From positions 1 to 42,093 of the forward strand of contig CAMAJR010000006.1 of NCBI GenBank assembly GCA_945835885.1: 42,093 nt of DNA. The letters are read 5' to 3'. This DNA is from an uncultured Alphaproteobacteria bacterium (lineage in GTDB: Bacteria; Pseudomonadota; Alphaproteobacteria; RF32; CAG-239). Under the pieces are notes generated by a model that saw only the letters and a program-made list of their open reading frames with translations, made no database searches and was not told where the DNA came from. The position numbers and the translations under genes were made by a program. Of this stretch, positions 35,919-42,093 are shown piece after piece. Each line of letters opens with the position of its first letter. Position 1 is the stretch's first letter.

Positions 35919-36077
35919 ATGAAAAGCTATTATAATACCAAATCAAACAATTCTAAAATTGTTTTATATGCCGTCATCGCCGCCTTGGTTGCCGGCATCG
36001 GCTTTGTGGCGTTGCAGGATATTACCGTCCCGACAGAGCATAATTCGCAAGAAATTGAGGCAAACCTGAAAAAGTAA
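35919..36077 (+). CDS. Small single-span membrane protein
   Basis: 52 residues: a polar N-terminus, one membrane helix (about 14-33, IVLYAVIAALVAGIGFVALQ) and a short acidic tail containing DITVPTEHNSQ. The ribosome binding site AAAAGGAAA and the promoter upstream support expression. The stop codon is 4 bp before xerD. Short single-span proteins with a VP-containing tail occur near xerD/aroK in other alphaproteobacteria as I recall; the function is unknown. Confidence 0.75.
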   Translation: MKSYYNTKSNNSKIVLYAVIAALVAGIGFVALQDITVPTEHNSQEIEANLKK

Positions 36078-36081
36078 CAAA

Positions 36082-37026
36082 ATGCTCGGGCGGCACATCG
36101 ATTATTTTTTACAGATGATGTCGGCGGAAAAAGGCGCCGCTCAAAATTCTATTGCCGCTTACGAACGCGATTTGCAGCAATTTTTAGAGTTCGGCAATTT
36201 TGAAACCGACACCGATTTAAACAAACAAAGCATTGAAAATTTTATGCAGAGTTTGCGCACACGCGGTTTTGCGGCAAAAACAATCGCGCGCAAACTTTCG
36301 GCAATCAAAGAATTTTGCAAATTTCTTTATTCAGAGAAAATCATCAAAGATAATCCCGCGCAAAATATTTTATCGCCTAAACAGGAAAAACCGTTGCCGA
36401 AATTTTTAACGGCGGAAGAAATTACTACCCTGATTAAAGAGGCGGCCTCTGCCGATGATATTCGAATCCAGCGTATTGCCGTGATGATTGAACTGATGTA
36501 TGCAACCGGTATGCGGGTTTCGGAATTAGTCGCGTTGCCGCTCAGCGCCCTTAATTTTAAGAAGAAGCAAGTTACGATTTTAGGAAAAGGAAGCAAAGAA
36601 CGGATTGTTCCGATAGCCGAACACGCCATCGGAACGTTAAAAACTTATGAAAACCTGCGTAACGAATTTATTAAAAAAAACAGTGAATCGTTGTTTTTGT
36701 TTCCATCGCTTTCGGCTACCGACGGGCATTTAACCCGAGATGCGTTTTTTAAGGATTTGAAAAATCTTGCCGCTCGATGCGATATTTATCCGTCCCGTAT
36801 TTCACCGCACGTTTTGCGTCATTCGTTTGCGACGCATCTTATTAACAACGATGCCGATTTACGCTCTGTGCAAAAAATGCTCGGTCATGAAAGCATTAAC
36901 ACCACAGAAATTTATACACACATTACTTCACAAAGATTAATGAACGCCGTTTGCCTTAAACATCCGTTATCGCATTACGGTAAAGAATCCGGAGAAAATG
37001 ATGACACGACAGCTGAAAATCAATAA
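36082..37026 (+). CDS. xerD: XerD-type tyrosine recombinase
   Basis: 314 residues with a SAM-like N-terminal core-binding domain (about 1-95) and a catalytic domain containing R145, K169, H243, R246, H269 and the nucleophile Y278, all intact. It resolves chromosome dimers at dif with a Xer partner. Length and divergence from aroK favour XerD over XerC. It overlaps the next gene by about 26 bp. Confidence 0.92.
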   Translation: MLGRHIDYFLQMMSAEKGAAQNSIAAYERDLQQFLEFGNFETDTDLNKQSIENFMQSLRTRGFAAKTIARKLSAIKEFCKFLYSEKIIKDNPAQNILSPKQEKPLPKFLTAEEITTLIKEAASADDIRIQRIAVMIELMYATGMRVSELVALPLSALNFKKKQVTILGKGSKERIVPIAEHAIGTLKTYENLRNEFIKKNSESLFLFPSLSATDGHLTRDAFFKDLKNLAARCDIYPSRISPHVLRHSFATHLINNDADLRSVQKMLGHESINTTEIYTHITSQRLMNAVCLKHPLSHYGKESGENDDTTAENQ

Positions 37027-37528
37027 AGAACACACTCTCAAAGATTTGACCAGCGTTGCGGAATCGGCAATGCCTTTGGCTAAACAGCTTCTCGGCCGAC
37101 GCGGCTTTATGCAGATAGAGTTGCTGACCTCGTGGGCATCGGTTGTCGGCGAAAATATGGCGCAATACAGTTTGCCGCAAAAGCTGACCTTTCCGAAAGA
37201 TTCGCACAGTGAAGGCTGTTTGACAATTATGGTTCCGTCCGGTGCATTTGCAATGGAAATCGCCCAAAATGAACAGAAAATTATCGATAAAATAAATGTT
37301 TATTTCGGGTATCCGGCAGTCAATAAAATAAGAATTTTGCAAAACGGAACATTACAAGATTTTCTGCTAAAGAAAAAACCGATTGATAAAGTGAAAAAAA
37401 ATGTTGTAACCGATGAAGAAGAATCTTATATTACCGAATTAACAAAAGATATTAAACAACCCGAATTACGCAAAACCGTTGCCGAACTTGGACGAGCAAT
37501 CTTTTTGCGTCGTAAAAAACAGGAGTAA
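37001..37528 (+). CDS. DUF721 (DciA-like) protein
   Basis: 175 residues from ATG 37001 (GGAG six bases upstream); an ATG one codon earlier is too close to it. The DUF721 domain spans about residues 15-115 (LLTSWASVVGENMAQYSLPQKL). DciA members load the replicative helicase DnaB in bacteria lacking DnaC, but the family is broad and alphaproteobacterial members beside DsbA genes are poorly defined. It sits between xerD and the DsbA-like gene. Confidence 0.75.
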   Translation: MTRQLKINKEHTLKDLTSVAESAMPLAKQLLGRRGFMQIELLTSWASVVGENMAQYSLPQKLTFPKDSHSEGCLTIMVPSGAFAMEIAQNEQKIIDKINVYFGYPAVNKIRILQNGTLQDFLLKKKPIDKVKKNVVTDEEESYITELTKDIKQPELRKTVAELGRAIFLRRKKQE

Positions 37529-37532
37529 TGTT

Positions 37533-38285
37533 TTGGAAATTATAATCAGAAAAATAAGCAATATTTTATCTCTTATTCTTATTTACTGTATTGCCGGTAC
37601 CTTTTATTTTAATTATAAAGGGTTTGAAATTGTTTTTCCGGACCGAAACTCCCCTAAATTTGAAATAATTTTTCACGAACAAGTCGCTCAGGCCAACGAA
37701 CACGGTCCGATTACCTTACAAGAAAATATGGCGGTTAATGTTTCAACAAAATATGCTCTCGGTTCGGCAGATGCCCCGTTGACGCTTTATGAATATTCTT
37801 CTTTGACTTGCCCGCATTGTGCCGATTTTCATCTTGAGGTTATGCCGCAATTAGTGCGTGATTATGTTGATACGGGGTTACTCAGAGTGGTTTTTGTGAA
37901 CTTTCCGCTTGACCGAAATGCCATGAAAGCTGCAATGCTCTCGGAATGTATGACATACGAAAACTATTTTGGCTTTTTGAATCAGTTGTTTGATACGCAG
38001 CGTTCGTGGTGGATGGATACGGACAACGACCAATTGTTCCGTTATGCCGCCGAATACGGTCTCGGCTATGGTGAAGCTGTTTCATGCATTGCCGATGAAA
38101 AAATGGCTCATGAAATTATCACGAATCGGCAAGAAGCCGTCACACGTCTTAAAATGCAAGGAACGCCGGCATTTTTGTTCAGCGGACGAGACGGCAACGA
38201 AATCTTTTACGGAATGGTCAAATATCAGGAACTGAAGGATTATCTTGATAATCGGTTGGCTAAATTGAACACGCTCGTAGATTGA
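37533..38285 (+). CDS. DsbA-family thiol-disulfide protein, membrane anchored
   Basis: 250 residues from a TTG start, chosen because AGGAG stands seven bases before it at the end of the preceding gene; no ATG fits. A hydrophobic segment (about 8-26) exports or anchors the thioredoxin-fold domain to the periplasm. The active site CPHC is at 93-96 (SSLTCPHCADFH) and the cis-Pro loop is MQGTPAFLF. It resembles the DSBA/BdbD-type oxidases of alphaproteobacteria; oxidase versus isomerase is not settled. Confidence 0.85.
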   Translation: MEIIIRKISNILSLILIYCIAGTFYFNYKGFEIVFPDRNSPKFEIIFHEQVAQANEHGPITLQENMAVNVSTKYALGSADAPLTLYEYSSLTCPHCADFHLEVMPQLVRDYVDTGLLRVVFVNFPLDRNAMKAAMLSECMTYENYFGFLNQLFDTQRSWWMDTDNDQLFRYAAEYGLGYGEAVSCIADEKMAHEIITNRQEAVTRLKMQGTPAFLFSGRDGNEIFYGMVKYQELKDYLDNRLAKLNTLVD

Positions 38286-38292
38286 GGATGGT

Positions 38293-38598
38293 ATGGAGGA
38301 ATTGCCTGAAGACATAAAAAGATTAGATGAACGAATCAAAAACTTTCGGCAAAAAACAAATGCTGAAAGCAAGGTAAAAAAATCACAGACACGAATTGCG
38401 CTTGAAGGAATGTTTCGATTGGCAACGGAGTTTGTGTCACCGGTGTTAATAGCTTTGTGCTTAGGGTATCTTGTAGACAATCTTTTTAATACCAAACCGA
38501 TTTTTATGTTAATTACAGCAATGTTCGGATGTGCCGCCGGCGTGCTGAATTTGTATAAAGCGGCACAACAAATGGACGAAGATATCAATAAGGAGTAA
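38293..38598 (+). CDS. atpI: ATP synthase protein I
   Basis: 101 residues: a charged N-terminus and two membrane helices (about 45-63 and 68-88). AtpI/AtpZ helps assemble the c-ring or carries Mg2+ and heads F0 operons. It is 7 bp after the DsbA-like gene and 4 bp before atpB. Confidence 0.88.
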   Translation: MEELPEDIKRLDERIKNFRQKTNAESKVKKSQTRIALEGMFRLATEFVSPVLIALCLGYLVDNLFNTKPIFMLITAMFGCAAGVLNLYKAAQQMDEDINKE

Positions 38599-38602
38599 TT
38601 CC

Positions 38603-39328
38603 ATGGAAAACCCGTTGGAGCAATTTGCAATAAAAAAACTTGTGCCGTTAGATGTTAACGGGATTGATGTTTCGTTTACAAATTCCTCGTTATGTATGTT
38701 GATTACGGTCGTTTTTATTTTGTTGACGCTCGGATGGTGCCTACGCAAAAGAAACATTGTTCCGAGTATGGGACAAGCGTTTTCCGAATCGATTTATGAT
38801 TTTATTCGCGGCATTATCGGTGAAACAATGGGGAATGACGGCGCAAAATACGTTTCTCTTATTTTCGCACTGTTTTTGTTTATTGCCTGCGGTAATATTT
38901 TAGGTTTGTTCCCGTATAGTTTTACTTTTACGTCGCATATTGCGGCAGTTGGCACGTTATCGGTATTTTTCTTACTGTTGAATATTGCCTTTGGTATCAA
39001 ACGCCGCGGTTTCGGTTATTTACGCACATTTTTTCCGGAAGGATTGCCGTGGATTATGGCGCCGCTGATTATTCCGATAGAAACATTGTCTTTGCTTTCC
39101 AAACCGTTCAGCTTAACCATTCGTCTATCGGTTAATATGTCGGTCGGTCATATTATGCTCGAAGTTTTAGGCACATTTATTTTAGCAATGGGTATTTTAG
39201 GATTTATTCCGTTAATTGCGGATATGTGCATAATTATGTTTGAAATATTTGTCGCTTTGTTGCAAGCTTACATTTATACGACGCTCAGTTGCGTATATTT
39301 GAGTCAGGCAATAAGCGGCGAAGAATAG
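38603..39328 (+). CDS. atpB: ATP synthase F0 subunit a
   Basis: A 241-residue membrane protein that forms the proton half-channels facing the c-ring. The essential arginine is R174 (TIRLSVNMSVGH, where many relatives have RLFANM). GGAGT precedes the ATG. Confidence 0.95.
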   Translation: MENPLEQFAIKKLVPLDVNGIDVSFTNSSLCMLITVVFILLTLGWCLRKRNIVPSMGQAFSESIYDFIRGIIGETMGNDGAKYVSLIFALFLFIACGNILGLFPYSFTFTSHIAAVGTLSVFFLLLNIAFGIKRRGFGYLRTFFPEGLPWIMAPLIIPIETLSLLSKPFSLTIRLSVNMSVGHIMLEVLGTFILAMGILGFIPLIADMCIIMFEIFVALLQAYIYTTLSCVYLSQAISGEE

Positions 39329-39363
39329 AATTAACTAACTTACTACTAAGAAAGGAACAAAAA

Positions 39364-39600
39364 ATGGAAAATGAAATCTTACAAGATAAATCAATGGCTT
39401 ATATCGCAGCCGGCGTGTGCGCTATCGGAATGACTGTTGCCGCTTGGGGTTTAACAAAGTTGTGGACATCAATGATTGAAACTGTCGGACGCAACCCGCA
39501 AGTCAAAAAAGATGTATCTTTGTTTGGTTTTGTCGGTATGGGTTCTATCGAATCCATCGCTTTGTATATCTTGGTTATTGCTATTTTGATGATTAGCTAA
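39364..39600 (+). CDS. atpE: ATP synthase F0 subunit c
   Basis: 78 residues, two membrane helices joined by the polar loop GRNPQ (R43-N44-P45). The ion-binding carboxylate is E63. Around it the helix reads E63-S64 and Y68, residues also used by Na+-binding c-rings, but helix 1 lacks the usual Gln. The ATG at 39364 has AAAGGAAC upstream; the frame extends back into atpB without meaning. Confidence 0.94.
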   Translation: MENEILQDKSMAYIAAGVCAIGMTVAAWGLTKLWTSMIETVGRNPQVKKDVSLFGFVGMGSIESIALYILVIAILMIS

Positions 39601-39625
39601 TCTTGCCGAAACGAGAGAAAAGATA

Positions 39626-40114
39626 ATGCCGCAGTTAGAGTTATCTTCATATATTTCACAGATGTTTTGGCTTTTGCTGAGCTTCTGTGTGCTTTGGTTT
39701 TTGCTTTCGACCTTTATTGTGCCGAAATTGGCCGATGTGGTCGAGCAACGCAAGCGCAAAATCAATGAATATGTGCAAAGAGCCGATGCCTTAAATGCGC
39801 AAGCACAAAATTCTCTTGAAAAATACAATGAAACAATTTCTTTGGCCCAAAAACAAGCTGAAGAAAGTAAGAATAAAAGCAAAGAAGAGCTAAAAGCATA
39901 TTTGCAAAAAACCGAAGCTGATATGTCTGAACGGCTGAATAAAAAAATTGCCGATAACGAATTTCTGTTGGCCACGGAAAAAAATAACACGTTGCAACAG
40001 ATTGAAGTGATTGCGCAAGATTTGGCTTATCAGATTGTGCAAAAATTAGGGTTTGCCAATATCAGCAAGCAAGATATTGCCGCACTAACCCATAAGGATA
40101 AAGCAAATGGCTGA
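39626..40114 (+). CDS. ATP synthase F0 subunit b'
   Basis: 162 residues: one N-terminal membrane helix (about 10-32) and a long charged coiled coil, the peripheral stalk. Alphaproteobacteria typically have two unlike b subunits (b' then b), as here. It overlaps the next gene by 8 bp. Confidence 0.9.
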   Translation: MPQLELSSYISQMFWLLLSFCVLWFLLSTFIVPKLADVVEQRKRKINEYVQRADALNAQAQNSLEKYNETISLAQKQAEESKNKSKEELKAYLQKTEADMSERLNKKIADNEFLLATEKNNTLQQIEVIAQDLAYQIVQKLGFANISKQDIAALTHKDKANG

Positions 40115-40760
40115 TGAAATTACCTCGGAAATGACCGAAACGCCGACACTTGTGCCGAGCGGACACGATTTAATTGATGCAACGCAAAATGCAATTATGG
40201 ACGCGGCGGAAAATGTGTCGGAAGCCATCGGTGTTGCCGGAAATGCCGTTACGGAAATACCGGAATCCCCATTTTACACCGAAGTGCATTTTTGGGTGGG
40301 AGTCGCATTTATTTTAGCAATTTTGTGCATTCTTAAACCGATTGTACAGTTTTCAAAAGCAGCTTTGCAACGTCGCATAGATAAAGTTGTCGATGACATC
40401 AACAGTGCAGCGAAATTGCGTGATGATGCCCAAGAATTGTTGGCCGATTACGAACGTAAGTTTGTTAACGCCCAAGCAGAAGCACAGCAGATGATTGAAA
40501 AAGCGCACACAAATATGCAAAATATCAAAAAGCGTGAAACGACACGGCTGAAGGTAGAATTGCAAAATAAAGAGCGCGAAACAGAACGTCGTATTGCTGC
40601 AGCAACCGAGAGAACAATGTCAGAAATCAATTATTCTGCCAGCAAGGCATCGGTTGATTTGGCGTATAAGGCGATTAATCGTTATTTGCAAGTGACCGAT
40701 AAAAGCAAGCTGATTGATGAAGCCATAGCCGAATTGGATAAGTTTGCGCAAAAATCGTAA
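40107..40760 (+). CDS. atpF: ATP synthase F0 subunit b, with an N-terminal extension
   Basis: 217 residues. The membrane helix is at about 62-80, followed by the stalk coiled coil. Some 55 polar, acidic residues precede the helix, unlike the short N-terminus of most b subunits; they would lie in the periplasm. An in-frame ATG at codon 9 changes little. It is last in the cluster; the F1 genes are elsewhere, as is usual in alphaproteobacteria. Confidence 0.9.
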   Translation: MADEITSEMTETPTLVPSGHDLIDATQNAIMDAAENVSEAIGVAGNAVTEIPESPFYTEVHFWVGVAFILAILCILKPIVQFSKAALQRRIDKVVDDINSAAKLRDDAQELLADYERKFVNAQAEAQQMIEKAHTNMQNIKKRETTRLKVELQNKERETERRIAAATERTMSEINYSASKASVDLAYKAINRYLQVTDKSKLIDEAIAELDKFAQKS

Positions 40761-40782
40761 TTTGATGATATTTTACGACACA

Positions 40783-40808
40783 GACCGCTCAAAACAGCGG
40801 TCTTTTTT
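40783..40808 (+). terminator. Intrinsic terminator of the atp cluster
   Basis: GACCGCT (40783-40789) pairs with AGCGGTC (40796-40802) and is followed by six T, 22 bp after the atpF stop codon. Confidence 0.93.
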
Positions 40809-40818
40809 GCATATACAA

Positions 40819-40915
40819 CGCTCTATTAAACGAATTTGTTGAAATCTGAAGGATATGACCGTTATCATGAACAGGCAAACGCCGACGTGAGAATCTCTCG
40901 CGCGCCGTGCGACCT
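40819..40915 (+). repeat. Second, degenerate copy of the composite repeat
   Basis: It begins with the 26 bp identical (inverted) to 407-432. It then continues with TATGACCGTTATCATGA (40853-40869), resembling TATGACGGTCATCGTGA read on the minus strand next to copy 1, and with GACGTGAGAATC (40884-40895), identical to the REP-like arm near 45 and 213. The order of these blocks suggests one composite element present at both ends of the window. Confidence 0.6.
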
Positions 40916-40921
40916 CGGGCG

Positions 40922-41274
40922 TTATAAAGCGGCAATATAATCACTTTGCGGCAATTCCTCGGCATTGTATTGCCGTTGACGCTCACGACCGTCTATCATA
41001 CAAACAATATCTATTATCAAATCGCTGCGTTCCTAGTCATTCAAAAAAGGGGCTAACTGTTTTAGGCATTTATCTATGGTAATCAGAGCAATATTGTCTT
41101 GTTCTTGTTTAAAACAACAATTTTGGTCTTTTAATTTACAATCATTAGCAATCGGTAATATTTTTTCTTGCTCATTTTGTTCTCCGTAAAAATTAAAGAC
41201 TATGACGTCATCTGACGCGCATAGTCCGATTATTAAACAAAATACAATAACAATCTTGCGTGTATTTTACGCAT
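40922..41274 (-). pseudogene. Decayed gene for a small secreted cysteine-containing protein
   Basis: One minus-strand frame reads from 41257 as KIVIVFCLIIGLCASDD (signal-peptide-like), then a polar stretch with C-x6-CC, then CLKQLAPFLND and a TAG at 41035-41033. It continues in the same frame for 36 sense codons (ERSDLIIDIVCMIDGR...YIAAL) to TAA at 40924-40922. The only ATG nearby (41274) encodes MRKI but is out of frame with the rest. So there appears to be a frameshift near the start and one internal stop. I do not recognise the family. It lies between fba and the repeat. Confidence 0.5.
41198..41226 (-). other. Hairpin followed by a T-rich stretch
   Basis: GACTATG (41198-41204) pairs with CATAGTC (41220-41226), with CGTCA/TGACG inside. 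On the minus strand TTTAATTTTT follows, so it could act as a backup terminator for fba or simply be part of the decayed gene it overlaps. Confidence 0.4.
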
Positions 41275-41283
41275 TTTTACTTT

Positions 41284-41318
41284 ATTAAGAGAAAACCGCC
41301 GGATTGCTCCGACGGTTT
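41284..41318 (-). terminator. Intrinsic terminator of fba
   Basis: On the minus strand AAACCGTCGGA (41318-41308) pairs with TCCGGCGGTTT (41303-41293) with one T-G wobble, followed by TTCTCTT. It starts 25 bp past the fba stop codon. Confidence 0.8.
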
Positions 41319-41342
41319 ATATTGCTGTCTATCTGCGACGGA

Positions 41343-42093
41343 TTAAAGCTCACCGGCGGCATAACGCTTTGCCATATCCGAAAGCTTAATCGCTTTAATC
41401 TTATCACCGTAACCGGCGGCACCGAAAGCAATATAGCGTTCTTCGCACACTTTTTGCATTTCTTCGATTGCCGGTTTAAGATATTTACGCGGGTCAAATT
41501 CCGACGGCTTTTCCGCATAAATCTTGCGAATTGCACCGGTTATTGCCATACGGGAATCGGTGTCTACATTAACCTTACGCACGCCGGATTTGATTCCGCG
41601 CACGATTTCTTCCATCGGCACGCCGTAGGTTTGCGGAATCTGACCGCCGTATGCGTTGATAAGGTCTTGCAATTCTTGCGGAACGGAAGAAGAACCGTGC
41701 ATTACAAGGTGCGTATTCGGCAGTTTGGCGTGAATTTTTTCAATTACGTCAATCGCCAAAATTTCGCCGTCCGGCTTGCGTGTGAACTTATAAGCGCCGT
41801 GCGAAGTGCCGACTGCCACCGCCAATGCGTCCAAATGTGTCAAAGCCACAAATTCCGCGGCTTCGTCAGGGTCGGTTACCAAACGTTTTTTATCAAGCTT
41901 GCCCTCAGCGCCGATACCATCTTCTTTATCTGCCTTGCCGGTTTCAAGTGAACCGATAACACCCAATTCACCTTCAACTGAAGCACCGACAGCGTGAGCG
42001 CGGGCAACAACTTCTTGCGTAACACGAACATTGTATTCAAAAGAAGCCGGTGTTTTGCCGTCTGCTTCCAATGAACCATCCATCATAACCGAA
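41343..42093 (-). CDS. fba: Fructose-bisphosphate aldolase, class II (partial)
   Basis: The last 249 or so residues; the frame stays open to the window edge, so the N-terminus is missing. Metal-dependent class II aldolase of glycolysis/gluconeogenesis. Visible signatures are [39 protein letters not shown] and [13 protein letters not shown], which position zinc and the substrate phosphates. The long type with an extended C-terminal part matches the CbbA/Fba subgroup found in proteobacteria. Confidence 0.95.
   Translation of the reverse strand, partial: SVMMDGSLEADGKTPASFEYNVRVTQEVVARAHAVGASVEGELGVIGSLETGKADKEDGIGAEGKLDKKRLVTDPDEAAEFVALTHLDALAVAVGTSHGAYKFTRKPDGEILAIDVIEKIHAKLPNTHLVMHGSSSVPQELQDLINAYGGQIPQTYGVPMEEIVRGIKSGVRKVNVDTDSRMAITGAIRKIYAEKPSEFDPRKYLKPAIEEMQKVCEERYIAFGAAGYGDKIKAIKLSDMAKRYAAGEL

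Noticed and set aside
40789..40986. Minus-strand 65-codon ORF
   Set aside because: It crosses the atp terminator and the repeat, and is in a different frame from the decayed gene, whose frame looks more protein-like.
41131..41175. 14-codon ORF with GGAGAA before its ATG (MSKKKYY...)
   Set aside because: Very short, overlaps the longer protein-like frame of the decayed gene; probably chance.
41304..41951. Plus-strand 215-codon ORF
   Set aside because: Antisense shadow of fba; composition rich in His, Phe and Arg typical of reverse frames.

Overview
The window looks like chromosome from a low-GC alphaproteobacterium. The supporting signs are an addB-addA-trxA block, a divergent anmK/tyrS pair, aroK divergent from xerD, an F0 ATP synthase cluster (I, a, c, b', b) with no F1 genes attached, and DUF2333 and MurJ proteins. 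The moderate AT-richness and gene content would fit the host- or gut-associated alphaproteobacterial lineages known mainly from metagenomes, but that placement is inference. No tRNA, rRNA, CRISPR array, transposase or prophage was seen.

Layout. 1-440: two tandem copies of a palindromic REP-like repeat, ending in a 26-bp motif that recurs exactly, inverted, near 40.8 kb. 444-3531: an orphan PilT/DotB-type ATPase divergent from an MsbA-like exporter. 3.5-8.1 kb: a structured RNA upstream of a two-domain glycosyltransferase; a QueH-S66 peptidase fusion on the minus strand; a second structured RNA upstream of a tiny HTH gene. 8.1-12.1 kb: uvrA and an orphan periplasmic binding protein. 12.1-12.4 kb: a third structured RNA followed by only the tail of the HTH gene. 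12.5-13.6 kb: rplQ and a small unknown gene. 13.7-19.5 kb: a plus-strand run of murJ, DUF2333, a NifU/Nfu scaffold, a Bax-like protein and a histidine kinase. 19.5-25.7 kb: a minus-strand run of a divergent AnmK, a Gld-type ABC ATPase, a giant permease-GldG-DUF4340 fusion and a CDF metal exporter. 25.8-35.8 kb: tyrS, then the minus-strand aroK-rph-rdgB-addB-addA-trxA run. 35.9-40.8 kb: the plus-strand small membrane protein, xerD, DUF721, DsbA-like and atpI-B-E-b'-b run. 40.8-42.1 kb: a second composite repeat, a decayed secreted-protein gene and the 3' part of class II fructose-bisphosphate aldolase.

The housekeeping clusters serve recombination repair (addAB, uvrA), nucleotide and RNA maintenance (rph, rdgB), envelope building (murJ, MsbA-like, S66 peptidase, AnmK-like) and energy (F0, aldolase).

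The most interesting signal is not protein-coding. Three related structured RNAs (about 3590-3815, 7670-7818 and 12173-12320) each end in an intrinsic terminator. Two of them sit about 30 nt upstream of a start codon. The two close copies differ by compensatory changes in three separate helices, which is strong evidence for a conserved fold. In the two intact loci the 3' strand of the closing helix is also complementary to the downstream ribosome binding site. They may be a family of terminator-gated regulatory leaders or small RNAs that I do not recognise.
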